Assembly (NCBI GenBank): GCA_020796225.1
Contig: CM036756.1
Span: 54,404,616-54,468,615 of the forward strand
Length of the DNA stretch: 64,000 nucleotides
Reading direction: 5' to 3'
From: Arion vulgaris
Taxonomy: Eukaryota; Mollusca; Gastropoda; Stylommatophora; Arionidae
The position numbers and the translations under genes are program-made. This document shows, one piece after another, positions 1 through 13,200 of this stretch (position 1 is its first letter; each line of letters opens with the position of its first letter). The notes below the pieces were generated by a model. That model was not told where the DNA came from. It searched no databases and saw only the letters and a program-made list of their open reading frames with translations.

Positions 1-40
1 AAAGATCAAACATATCACAGAGAGTGATTAAAATTCTGCC

Positions 41-195
41 CAAGTGGTTACCGGGCCCAAATTTGGGGTGTAAAGAATAGAACCACTGTTACCTGCAATG
101 TGTGTCATAAGAGGCGAATAAGGAGGTTTGGTTGAAATCATATCACAAAGAGTGATTAAAAGTGGTCGTAAAGAACGAACGCAAAGAAGAAGTAA
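41..195 (+). mobile_element. SINE-A2 copy (core-type SINE)
   Basis: Contains ttaccgggcccaaatttggg, an agaatagaaccactgttacc stretch, a cataagaggcgaataagg variant of the SINE core and a gaagaag end. The same element lies inverted at 53.46-53.69 and 57.82-58.07 kb. It shares its core with SINE-A. Confidence 0.6.
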
Positions 196-424
196 TTAAT
201 TCAATAACTTGATTCTGTATGAGCTAAATTTACATTACAAGGATATGCTGTCCGGGATAAACAAGTTTCAATGAGAAAGCAGAAAAGTGTTTGCATTGAA
301 AGCATCTATAGTAAGGATATTAAAGCACTTTGGTTGTTCAGCAGATGTTTGCTAGATAAGGACAAACAATTGATAATGAATCTATAATACTTGAACGTAT
401 CTGAAATCAAACAATGTATGAGTA
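196..424. other. No recognised feature
   Basis: AT-rich sequence. The terminal exon(s) of the minus-strand LRR gene should lie here or beyond the left edge, but no convincing acceptor plus open frame was found. Confidence 0.4.
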
Positions 425-560
425 GGACTGGGCACCTGAGGACTGTGGTTAACCAGTGAAGCATGGCAATCTTTATGTATTTCCTTTGACAACATGGAAA
501 CTGAGAACCTATGTGTATGCTGAAAGTGTTACGATGTCAAGTTCAGTAACCAATAATGAT
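425..560 (+). mobile_element. LINE-3 3'-end remnant
   Basis: Reads gggcacctgaggactgtggttaacc and ends near cagtaaccaataatgatc, like the better 3' ends at 13.13-13.29 and 26.10-26.28 kb. Badly decayed. Confidence 0.35.
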
Positions 561-585
561 CTTGACTTTGTTCATTTGTTGGTGT

Positions 586-1098
586 CTATAATTTCCCCAC
601 TTCCATTAAATGTTGATGAATATAATTTCCCCATTTCCATTAAATGTTGATGAATATAATTTCTCCACTTCCATCAAATGTTGATGAATATAATTTCCCC
701 ACTTTCATCAAATGTTGATGAATATAATTTCCACTTCCATTAAATGTTGATGAATATAATTTCACTTTCATCAAATATTGATGACCATAATTTCCACTTT
801 CATCAAATGTTGATTTATATTTTTTTCCCGATCCAGAAGCACTTGAGCTTTCAGCTTCGGCTCAGTGCCATGGACATCGAATCTTCGTGTGCCACAACAC
901 GTAAATCTGTGGAATCTGTGGCTTTTCTGCCATCCTGGAATTGAACCCAGCACACACAGAGGGATAGTCACGTAGTCCAAGCTTGAACAGCTGGGCAGAT
1001 AGGCGTGATTTATATAATTTCCCCACTTCCATCAAATGTTGATGACTATAATTCCCCCACTTTCATCAAATGTTGATTTATATAATTTCCCCACTTAC
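586..1098. repeat. ~34-bp minisatellite abutting an exon donor
   Basis: Repeats of tataatttccccacttccat followed by caaatgttgatgaa, with shorter variants of 31-33 bp. The copy next to exon 9 of the LRR gene carries the splice donor: on the minus strand the unit aaGTGGGGAAATTATA is continuous with the donor GTAAGTGGGGAAATTATA. A SINE-C interrupts the array at 821-1005. Confidence 0.85.
821..1005 (-). mobile_element. SINE-C insertion with 10-bp target duplication
   Basis: Flanked by tgatttatat at 811-820 and 1006-1015, so it inserted into the pre-existing minisatellite. On the minus strand it has a tRNA-like head (ggttcaattcc-type B box, degenerate A box) and ends in a T-run at 821-827 (A-run in the element's sense). 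A second copy is at 45.55-45.77 kb. Confidence 0.8.
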
Positions 1099-1265
1099 GT
1101 CATATGTTATTGTCCATGATCCTTCCTCTTCCATTTTGTGCTGCTGCTCAACTTGTATCTTTTGTTGATCCTCAACAAAAAACAACAGATCTGATAAACA
1201 TTGTACATTTCCTACCTGTCTACAGTTTACAGATAGTTCATCAATTCTGGATGCTCTCTCACAAT
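1099..1265 (-). CDS. LRR gene exon 9 (last in window)
   Basis: Acceptor atatttacag, phase 2-nt start joining to GAT, ends TATGAC before gtaagt (strong donor). Residues about 340-395, starting [11 protein letters not shown] and ending [11 protein letters not shown]. Less LRR-like and more polar than earlier exons; an internal CAG|gtagga could be an alternative donor. Confidence 0.6.
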
Positions 1266-4200
1266 CTGTAAATATGGGTGGAGGTGACACCTGTGATTTC
1301 ACATAACACACCTATATGTATGGACTTGAGCATAGTACAATATTTGGCAACAGATTTCAGTCCCGCATCGGTGATCTCTTGAGTCCCAATTCGCTAAATT
1401 CACATTCAAAAGTCGGTGACCAATTTTCTCCACAATCTGCAGAATTCATTAAATAAAATGGTTGGAAATTAAATGATAAATTAAGGAAATTAAATATTTT
1501 AGATATGATAGGAAACTTGAACAACAACAAAGACTTCGTGAAAAATATAATGAAACATCACAAGTTCATTCTGCCAGCATGCTACCAACAAGATCAATAA
1601 GTGCAGCATGTTATGAAAATGAAAATTTATGCATTCCTTTACAGGACGAGCATCAACCACAGTAAATGAGTCATTGATTTTCTAGGCACCACTTATACTT
1701 TCAGTAGTTCGCCACTGCTTTCTGAACTGTGAGGTATATTTTCACCTTTCTTAAAATCCACGAAACGATTTGCTTCAAACTGCCTGCCGGAGTTTTAACC
1801 AGGATGCCTAGGTTGTGATGAGTTCACTACCGCTGCTCAGACGCCACATGTTATAGTAACACTAAAACTTACCATGCATGTCATAACAGGCGATGAAAAA
1901 GAGTTTGAGGGAATTGGCTAACCCTCCCTGTTCATTTCAACAGATATAGAAAGTACAACTATAACAAAACTTAAAATTATCAACGTCAGCAGAAGATTCA
2001 TCTGTGTGTTGCCACAAGGAAGACAAAGAATAGTAACACTGTGACCTACAAGGTGAGTAAGGTGAAGTTTGGCTTGGAGTTGGCTACCCCATCCAGCATA
2101 AAACTTTAGCTACAAAATTCAACCAATCATGAGCAAGTCAAACTTGGCATGAGTTGGTTAATGGCCTATAACGCAAGTAGGGTTAAGAAGTTCAAGAGAG
2201 GAAGATCCTTCTGCAATAAGATACTTAAAACAACTCAGGACAAATCAAAACGAGCCAAAGTTGATGCCTTATTTTCTATTAGGAAAACATTCAAAGTTGG
2301 TACTGAAATGTTAAAACATTAAACGACCAAACTTATTTGCACATTGAGGGAAAAGGAAATTAAAAGAACAAACATGGCTTTACAAAAATTAAACAACTCA
2401 AAACAGTATGGAACGGAACTGATAAAAAACAAAGATCAGAATACTAAGAGCATGCATATTCCCAGTGGCAACGTATGGGTGTGAAGCATGGACATTTAAT
2501 AAAGCAGTGGAAAACATATAAGTGCTTTTGAATACAAGTGTTACAGAAGAGTCCTTCGTATATCTTGGACAGAGAAGAGAACAAATAGATCTATCCAGAA
2601 AGAACTCAAAATCAAAGAAAACTGGCTGATGCTACAAATAAGAAAGAGAAAATTGAGATATTTTGGACATATAAAAAGACATGAAGGGATGGAGAAGACC
2701 ATCATGGAAGGAGGCATACGGCAAAGAGAAGAAGAGGAAGACCACGGAAAAGATGGATTCAGGATGTAACTGATGGTTTGAACATGACAGCTGCAAAGGC
2801 AGGACATCTGGCCTATGAAAGAGAGAAATTCCGGAGGACTGTTGGGGTGTCAAAGTTCTGCTCAGGACAAGCTATTTGATGATGATGATGAGGGAAAAAT
2901 TAAGGAATTAGAGCACATACATATTATAAATTTGAGGTCTACGAGTTGTGTTTTGCATCTTGCCTGTGTGGTGCCAAGGCTTGCAAGGAAAGCAAAGAAT
3001 AGTACCCCTGTGACCTACAAGCCATTTTGTAAGAGGCAACTGATGTAAGACCTAGGGAAGCTACTCTAGTAAATAAAAAGCTTCGCAAAGATCGGATGTG
3101 CTGGCCTACTTGTAGGTGCATAACTGGCACAACATACAATTGCTCTCAGGCTCAGATCACATACAAATCACACAGAATGGTTAACAAGTGGTCGATATGG
3201 AGTGTTTGAAGAAGAAGTGATCTGTGTCTGACTATGCATTCAATAGAAGTGGGATCAGCTAGTATTGATTAGGACAGGTGAAAAATTAAAATTACATTAA
3301 CAAAAACCAGATGTGATAAGCTTTTTGCGTTTTATATATGAGACAAAACAACTTGCACACAGGAAGTTTAGATCAAATTATGACAACCTGCAAAATCAGT
3401 GGAGGACAAGTCAGACGATGACATCTCATGGCATGGAAAATTGTTAACATCCAAACTAAGTCAGAACTTGGGAGATAAGTTAGTGAAGATCCATGATCAC
3501 CTACACCATTGGCATGGTACATGATGATGATGATGGCTAATTAATTAAGTTAAGGCGGTTAGAAATTAAGACATCAGGAAAAAATGGGTACAACATCAGT
3601 ACTGAACTTCATAAAGAAACAAACAAATTAAATGGTTTGGCAGCATAAGCAGATTACCAAAAGACAGTGTGCCTCAAAAAAGGAATGTTACTCCGACACA
3701 GTAGATACAAAGCAAAAAGCTGTCCATGCAAAAGGTAAACCTCAAAGATAACGGAGGTGATATAGGATACCATTTATGAAGCGATACAAAAGCCAGTTAT
3801 AGAAATCTCTTCTTATCCTGACACTGTGAGGCAAAATAGGATTGGAGAAAAGCAAGAAAGAAAGAAGGTGGTGTTGAAGAAACCAGAAAAATCAGTCAGT
3901 ATTTGCAAATTGGCAGAACAAACATCGTAATAACAGACACAGTTTACAAGCAACAAACCTTGGTCAATGTGTCGTCTGTGAGAGCTGGTACACCACAGAG
4001 TTTGATGCTGGTGAGATGTGGCAAACGAGTGACAGATTCAACTAGTATATCTCCATCTTGCAACATAAGTCCACACAATGAAAGGGTTGTTAACGACTGA
4101 GGCAGAGTCCACAAGACCTCACACTCTGGAGGTTGAGCAAGTCTGCTACAGTAACTCAAATCTAGGTCTATCATCTGTGTGCAAGCTTGAAACAACTGCA

Positions 4201-7200
4201 AATATATTGAGGAATTCTCCTACAGTAACTCAAATCTAGGTCTATCATCTGTGTGCAAGCTTGAAACAACTGCAAATATATTGAGGAATTCTCCTACAGT
4301 AACTCAAATCTAGGCCTATCATCTGTGTGCAAGCTTGAAACAACTGCAAATATATTGAGGAATTCTCCTATAGTAACTTAAATCTAGGCCTAACATCTGT
4401 GTGCAGGATTGAAACAACTGCAAATATATTGAGGAATTCTCCTATAGTAACTTAAATCTAGGCCTAACATCTGTGTGCAAGATTGAAACAACTGCAAATA
4501 TATTGAGGAATTCTCCAATAGTAACTTAAATCTAGGCCTAACATCTGTGTGCAGATTGAAACAACTGCAAATATATTGAGGAATTCTCCTATAATAACTT
4601 AAATCTAGGCCTAACATCTGTGTGCAGGATTGAAACAACTGCAAATATATTGAGGAATTCTCCTATAATAACTTAAATCTAGGCCTAACATCTGTGTGCA
4701 GGATTGAAACAACTGCAAATATATTGAGGAATTCTCCTACAGTAACTTAAATCTAGGCCTAACATCTGTGTGCAGGATTGAAACAACTGCAAATATATTG
4801 AGGAATTCTCCTATAGTAACTTAAATCTAGGCCTAACATCTGTGTGCAAGCTTGAAACAACTGCAAATATATTGAGGAATTCTCCTATAGTAACTTAAAT
4901 CTAGGCCTAACATCTGTGTGCAGGCTTGAAACAACTGCAAATATATTGAGGAATTCTCCTATAATAACTTAAATCTAGGCCTAACATCTGTGTGCAGGAT
5001 TGAAACAACTGCAAATATATTGAGGAATTCTCCTATAGTAACTTAAATCTAGGCCTAACATCTGTGTGCAGGATTGAAACAACTGCAAATATATTGAGGA
5101 ATTCTCCTATAGTAACTTAAATCTAGGCCTAACATCTGTGTGCAAGCTTGAAACAACTGCAAATATATTGAGGAATTCTCCTATAGTAACTTAAATCTAG
5201 GCCTAACATCTGTGTGCAGGATTGAAACAACTGCAAATATATTGAGGAATTCTCCTATAGTAACTTAAATCTAGGCCTAACATCTGTGTGCAGGATTGAA
5301 ACAACTGCAAATATATTGATGAATTATCCTATAGTAACTTAAATCTAGGCCTAACATCTGTGTGCAGGATTGAAACAACTGTCGCATGTGTGTTGCCGGG
5401 GCTGGCAAGGGAGCAAAGAATAGTAACACTGCGATCTGCAAGGCATGTCGTAAGAGGTGACTGAGTAGGGGCCTAGGAAAGCTACCCTAGTAAATAAAAG
5501 CGTCGCAGAAATCGGATGTACTAGTCTACTTTTAGGTGCACAACTGGAACAATATACAATCGCTCTTAGGCTCAGATCACATAAGAATCATAAAGAGCGG
5601 TTAACATGTGGTCGAAGTAGAAGAAACAACTGCAATTATATTGACTAAATCTGCTACAGAAATTCAAAACCTGGTGTACAATCTGTGTGCAGGCTTGAAA
5701 TAATTACAAATGTTATTAGATTGTAACACCACTGCTTCACACTAGGAATCTTTAAATTAAAAAAAACTTAACGAAGTCTGGTCAAAGAGTCATCATATCA
5801 TCATTTTTTCATAAAGAAATAGTCTATAAGTGTTCTGATCTTATCTTCGTATATCTGTCAGTACGCAGTGATTGACTGTTCAGTCTTGTGTTGGTTAATG
5901 AAACATCTTCTACTTTCAGGCACAAAGTTCAAATCTAGTAACCTAACGTTTAACTTCAAGTTCCTACAGTTGGTACACGAATGCAGAATCAAAATCGTCA
6001 CCTGAAAAACCTGTCCAACCAGTCATCCTAATGGCATTCTGAACACCAGCCCTGTCTATTGCACTACCACTTGCCACTGTAGCTGTGCCTATAAGTGTCT
6101 GCTTGTACCTTTCCCTTGCCTGGGTAGGAAAATGAAAGTGACTCTTCGCAGTCTCAAACTCAACACAGACTCCAGCCACTGTTTAAGCAGACAAACCACC
6201 CATGCCTTCCTGAGCATGGTCATTCAGTCTCTGAGAATGCAGATATGGGTGGCTCTCTGCATCTCCAATCAGGCTATCCATAATCATGCTACTTTTTAGG
6301 GCGTTGGGATGTTTCTGTCGTGGTGTATATGTGAAATATATGGAGGTAATTGTGAAATTCATACTCCTGTTGTATCGCTTGCTTGATAAAAGCTTTTTGG
6401 TCAAAACGTTGCTGTATATTGTTATTGCTTTTGTATTTTGTAAAACTACAGTACATGTACTTTATTATTACGTGTTTCGCCATTGCTACATAATTTTACT
6501 GCAGTCTTCCCCTATATCGATAATACTTGTGATCACCATAAAAGTACCACTCTCTTCTCTAATAGCTCTTCTGTTACACTGAGCTGTGAAAGCACATAAA
6601 GGATAAATGACTGACAACTGAATCCAGAACACTAACCACTGCCATGCTAACTTCCTTCCCTCTTTAAGCAGCTTCAATGAATGTTAATGATCATCTTATC
6701 TGTTTCTTATAACTTAGAGCAGAGTTGGGAGTGCGTTTGATCTACGAGCCACAGGAACCATCAGTATGCATACTCTTTGATATCTGTTGGGGAGACTGAG
6801 CACCTATGGATCTGCCCAGAGTGCAATGACGCCAGTTTAGTAACAAATAACCAATAACTTAGAGTTATCGTTCTTTTTCAATGTTATAACTCTTACCTTT
6901 ATTAAAGATTCTTTTCCTACAAATTTTGCTCCATTTAGATCCAACCTGTTGGAAACATTTAAAACACAGTTTAATTATATTTAGACTAGAGAGGAGAGGA
7001 TCTCTATCACGTGGAGGTACAGTGCTCGCCTCTCGCTTCAAATGTACTTAGTCCATTTCCCGTATGGAGTAATCAGGCTATTGTCCAGTGACCTCTGATC
7101 TCAATGTAAGTAAGGTCAAGTTCTTAATTCTATTGAATAAGGACAATAAAAGATAGAGTCATAAAGCTGAGTATTGGTTCTATGTAGGACTGAATCACTC

Positions 7201-10200
7201 GCATTTTGATCTCAATTGACACTGACTTGTTGCATATATACATATGGCATTGAGTATGGCGATAAGAGAGCAGACAGGCTGGCTGGCTCTGCCACAATAT
7301 CAGGGGGTCAGTCAATGGATAGAGGTGACATTCTGAACGCCCTCATAGAGTGTGGCAGCGAAAAGAATTTTCATTTAAACCAATCTACATCAATTGCTAG
7401 ATTGCAAGAGTTTACATCACGGCAAGACTGCCCCAGCAGTGTGAGAATGGAAATCTGGCCAATAGAAACAAACCTACAAAACAAACTATGAGGGACTGGT
7501 AAAGACCACAAGCGTACTGCCTTGTTTATAACTTTTACCATAGTAGTCGCATGGCAGAAGTTGATCACAGAAGAAGAAGAATGCCTGCTTGAGTTTTCTT
7601 TGATTATTTCTTCTCCTGGTATGCCCAACATATTTTCTCCTTCTTCTAACAGTTGTTACTAGTGGTTGGCCACACCTTTCTTTAATTTCATCACTTCTCC
7701 TGAATTCGTCCCATTTTAAGTTCATTATTTTTCGCAGACAGCTTTGCAGACTCTAGAGTGAGTTGTGGTTGAATTCTGTTCATGTGATTATTAAGTGGTA
7801 TATGTGCTGACCCCTTCTTAGCCAGCCTGTCTGCTTCATCATTTCCAGGTGTGTTTGAATGTCCAGGAATCCCTTGCATATTTATTTTGATGTCAGAAGC
7901 AAAATATTAAAAATAAAAATATTGAGAACATGCATTTTCCAGTGGCTACTTATGGTTGTGAATCATGACCATTACACAAAAACAAGAATGAAAATCCAGT
8001 CCTTCGAAACGAAATGCTACAGAAAGATCCTACGAATACTATGGACTGAAAAAAGAAAGAACACTGATGTCCTGAAAGAAATAAATGTTAAAGAGAATTG
8101 GCTGATAAACAACATACTATACAGAAAAATTAGATACTTTGGTCACATTAAGCGTCACGGTGGCCTGGAAAGAGCAATATTAGAGGGCTGTGTCCCAAGA
8201 CGCAGAGGCAGACCAAGAAGAAGATGGCTACAAGATATTAAAGAAAATATGAATATGACCATCAACGAAGTGGGTGAACTGGCTAGAGACAGAGTGAATT
8301 TCAGATGCGCTGTAAAGAGAGCAACGTCATATAAAGGATAAGCACTTTGATGATGACTTACAACCTAAACACTGACCTTCTCAGATTGGGACAAGAATGT
8401 GCTAAAGCTTCAATTCCTTCATCAGTCATTGTGTGGAGATGTGTTCTTAACTCCTCCTGTTAGTTATAAACAAAAATTAAATTAAAAAATGAAGATTTGG
8501 GTAACAGAAATAATAACAATCAACTGTGTGGGCCTTCTTTGCAAGCTCATATGACAGAAAGGTGAAGGAAGCCAGTGGTGCATTTAGTATGACAACAAGT
8601 AGAATGACAATGGAAGTACTGGCGGTAACTAAGGCCCTACTCTGATTGAAGTCACAAAACTACACTCCTGCATGCATTCTGAGTGATTCATTGAGTATGA
8701 TTCAAAAGGTGGAGTCTGGTTTAGTGTACAGGAAGTGGATTAAATCACTACAAGCAACAACAATTCACCGAATTACATTAATCTTCTTTCTGTGGCACAT
8801 AGGTATCTATGGCAATAAGAGAGCAAACAGGCTGACTGGCTCTGCCACAATATCAGGGGTCAGTCAATGGATAGAGCTGACATTCTGAATGCCCTCATAG
8901 AGTGTGGCCGCAAAAAGGATTTTCAATGAAACCAATCTACATCAACTGCTGGATTGCAAGAGTTTAGATTGAAGTGGTCAGAAAAGAACAGCACAACACT
9001 TATATGAGTAGGCTCATTAATCAACATCCAACTGGTACGGCTAATTGCTGGACGCTGTTAGTAATATTGTGAAGGAGATCGTAGCACCTATGGACATGTC
9101 TGGAGTGCAATGAAGATATTCCTGACTGAAAATTAAACTGTTTGGTCATCATCACCTTTCAAGTTTGGATCAAATTTGGATATGTCTTGTGTAATCTAGT
9201 TTTTGTGTTTTATGTTTGTACTTTATGGATGTATACAAATCTCGATATAGGGGGAGACTGCAGTAAAACTATGACAAATGGTGAAAACGAAATGGTGTAA
9301 GTACTTTGTTATTACGTATTTTGTACTAACAAAGGATGGATCTTCTCTAAAAGAAAATAACACTCTTGTCTCAGTTATGTTTCAACATGAGGACTAAAGC
9401 CTAAAGGGTCTAAAATCAAAGGATTGACTTGATTGCACCGGGTTTTACCCCATATAGCTTGACCCCTCTTCGCAGAAATGGCACACCACCTGCTGAAGGT
9501 ATTGCAAAAAGCACAAACTCCGTAACTCCCGGAACAATCTTAGGGGTCTCTGGAAAAAAGAAAGCACACTCGAACAGAACAATCTGGATTCAAACCCATG
9601 ACCTTCAGAATACAAGGTATGGGCTTAACCCCTTAGTCACCGAGACCAACAAAGACACAAGGACTGATGATGATTAGTAATAGAAGATTTTAAAACGTTA
9701 TTATACATTGAAAAACAAGCCAGAAATAGCAGAGTTGAACTTTATGTCTTTGAATTGGGTATATTCTTCTTCGAACGCTCCATATCGACCACTTGTTAAA
9801 CCACTCTTTGGGATTTGTATGTGATCTGAGCCTAAGAGCGATTGTATGTTGTGCTAGTTATGTGCCTACAAGTAGGCCAGCACATTAGATTTCTGTGAAA
9901 CTTTTTATTTACTAGTGTAGCTTCTCTAGGTCCGACCTCAGTCCCTTCTTATGACATACCTTGTAGGTTGTAGTGCTACTATTCTTTGCTTCCCATGTGA
10001 GTCTCAGCAGCCCATGAGCGGAAGTGGTTATATAAACAGTTGCTTGACTGGTAGAGATGTTTATTTGAACTATATTAGCTTGTATTTTTGCAAGTCTATC
10101 TGCTCTTTCATTATTGTCTGGTATAGTTGCATGTCCTGGATGTCATTAGGGAGTCATTTTGAAAATTGATTTTTGAAATTGATTTTGAATTGTGTGATTT

Positions 10201-13200
10201 TTTGATTTTTTAAAATTAATTATCATTCGAATTCCTGTAGTCGCTGTTGCGAAGTGGTTAAGCAGTTTACATTGCATTTGAAAGTTGTGGGTTCAAATCT
10301 GGACTGAATTCATAAGTACATTATTTTCTGTTGATCCTTAAGGATTGTTGCTAGAGCTACAGCATTGATGATTTATGCAATACTTTTGACAGGTGGCATG
10401 CCATTTCTCTGGAGCTGACGGAGCCATATAGGATAACCTGATGCAATGAAGATAATCCTTCATCTTTAGACTTCTATTCTTATATAGAAGTTCTATTCTT
10501 ATATAGAAGTTCTATTCTTATATAGAAGTTCTATTCTTATATAGAAGTTCTATTCTTATATAGAAGTTCTATTCTTATATAGAAGTTCTATTCTTATAGT
10601 ACTGATTGTGAAATAATAAAGACAATTATGTGAAATTCTGATTTTAAATTTCTGAACACGGATAACTGAATGAGTAACGAAATCACAAAATTAGATATTT
10701 AATTGCAGTTTTTACAAACAAACACACAAAAGAAAATGAAAAATAGAGTTGACATTTAAACCACAAGTTTTTCTCAATATAGAAACAACCAAACAGAGAA
10801 AATAAATAAAGACATTTTTTTATTTGTACTACATCTGTAGTTTCTATTAGAAACTTTAATAGACAAAAATATTAAGAAGTTAGTAGACAAGACAAATAGG
10901 GATTAGACAAAGACAACTGCTGTCTTGCAGTCATGTTGGAGACATCAAAAGACTAAAGTAGAGAAACCTGACAGAAAGATCAGTTGATATTGAGTCATTA
11001 TGTCATAAGCCTAATGAAATAAGTGCAACATACATACACTGAACATGAAAAATAATATTAGTCTTCAAGGTTATTTCACTGAAGGTAGATAAAAGTGTCA
11101 AGTTTACTTGTATATAATACATATATAAATACTTTAGTACTCACAAGTGATGTGTTCAAATCTCTTGCTATCAACGGAATATTTTCATTGTCTGTGAAAA
11201 TCTTCAGAACTTTGATGGATGGATTTTGTGACAAGAAACTTGACAATGCTAAAATAAAAGTAGCAAAATAATATTACAGAAGTTTTTTATGTTTTCATTC
11301 ACCAGCCTGTGAATACAGAAGGTACATAAACACCCTTTGTTTCACTATGTCTATGAAGTCTGTTGTATCAGACCATCATCTTGTATCCTTCTTCTTCTTT
11401 GGAAGATCTCTGGTCATGAACCTATTCCACTGTGGACAACAAACTGGGCAGTCAGTTTGAGATCTGTCAGGTTTCCCCAAAGCTTGTTTTAATGTCGACT
11501 GGGTGTGACCACCACATGTTGCTTCTCAGTCATCCAGGAGAGGAAAGTCTTGCAGGACATGCTCTGGTGTCTATTCTGCCTATTAAGACTTTTCAGAGAG
11601 CTGTTTGACTTATTCCTAGTAAGTGTCTGTTGAGTGTCTTATACAAATCTAATATCCCATTTGTTCTTGTATCCTTTGCATAATAAAAAAAGCTGCGGTT
11701 GAGTAGTTGTTAGTGAACTCGCTTCTTAGGCGTGTGGTCCGGGTTCAATTCCACATTGGGCGTGGAATATTTTTCTGACTGTAATGCCTCTCAGGTCAAC
11801 CCAGCCTCAACTGGGTACCAGGAAAAGCACTGGGAAGTAAAGGTGGCCGGCGTGATGTTGATCACATCATCCATTATGAAATTGTGGGCTCACAGCATCT
11901 GTACTACCAGAACATTCCAGCACTATTACAAGTAACTGACTCGGGAAGCTATAATTTTTGACTGAATACAAAAGAAGTGTGATGAGAATATTTAAAATAT
12001 TACAGATACGTTGTGAATGTTTTGAGTAATCTTCCTTTGCGTTCCTGGCCTAGACTGATGGACCAACTTCTATCATGAATTTTACTGTTGTTTTTGGGAC
12101 TCCGTTTCTCCGTACAGTTTTCGCGAAGCTCTGTGTGTTGTGGCCAGTACTCTTTCCTTATACCTGCTAATCGTTGACAGTCTTGCAAGACGTGTTCTGC
12201 CGTCATGTCTGCCATATTGCAGGGGCACAGGCTAGTTGTGCCAATTTTAAATTTATGGAACATGTGGGCTCGGAGCTTGTTGTGGCCGGTACGGAGGCAA
12301 AGTATGGCAACTTGTTCACGTCGAGAGAGACCATAGTATCCGTCACTGGCTGTGTGCTGAGGGTGGTCTTTTGCCCATTTGCTTCTATAGTGCGAACCGA
12401 TGGTTGTTTTGACTTCCTCATAACCGATCTCGAGATCAGTCTGAGGTAGTCGCCCGCCCTCTTTGGCTAGCTTGTCGGCTGCTTCGTTTCCCTAACGTTG
12501 CAGTGTGACGGTATCCACTGGATGATGGTGCGTTTGAGTGAACTCGTTAGTTCAGCGAGGGACGTTTGAGCTCATTCATCTCAGTTTTGCCAACGCATTT
12601 GAGTGCCGTGATGACCGATAGAGCATCGGTGAATATCACGACCTTGAGTAATCTATTATCATATATGACAAAAATCAGAACAAATGTAAGAAATTGAAAT
12701 CTTTTCATTCATTCATTGAGTAAGCACATTCCAAAATAGGATTGCAAACTATTGCCTACAGGCCTACTATGGAATGTTGGAAATATGATGTTTGCCTTGC
12801 ATTAAAGAAGACTGTGAGTTTGAATCTGTACTGTGTCGCTCTGTTCACGAGTGCATTTTTTTCAAGGGGTCCATGGTCCATAAAATTGTTGTCGTAGCTA
12901 AGGAGTTTGTGGTTTATGCAATAATCCCAGTCGGTGGTGTGACATTTTCGTGTAGAGGGACCAAGCCATATGGAGAAAAGCAGTGTAATGAAATCAATGA
13001 TGAATCTATATTGCGATTGAAGGAATTTGTAGTCTTTCTTTCTTTCTTTTCTCCAAACCTGTTTTGCCTCACAGTGTCACGATAAGGATACACTTCCGGT
13101 CAAGATGGTGTGAAATTTTTAGTAAAACGCTTAAATAGTAGATTTGGGCACCTGAGAGACAGAATAACCAGCGATCCACAGGAACCATCAGCATGCACAC

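Noticed and set aside
4390..4644. Separate LRR protein of 84 residues
   Set aside because: It is a fortuitous frame across the 74-bp array; the frame changes every unit and no donor sites support it.
6286..6582. 98-codon hydrophobic ORF
   Set aside because: T-rich translation (many F, L, I, V) overlapping a dispersed repeat; no start context or splice support.
7690..7880. Host RNase H gene
   Set aside because: Fragment only, with the [15 protein letters not shown] motif typical of LINEs and neighbours that are also LINE debris.
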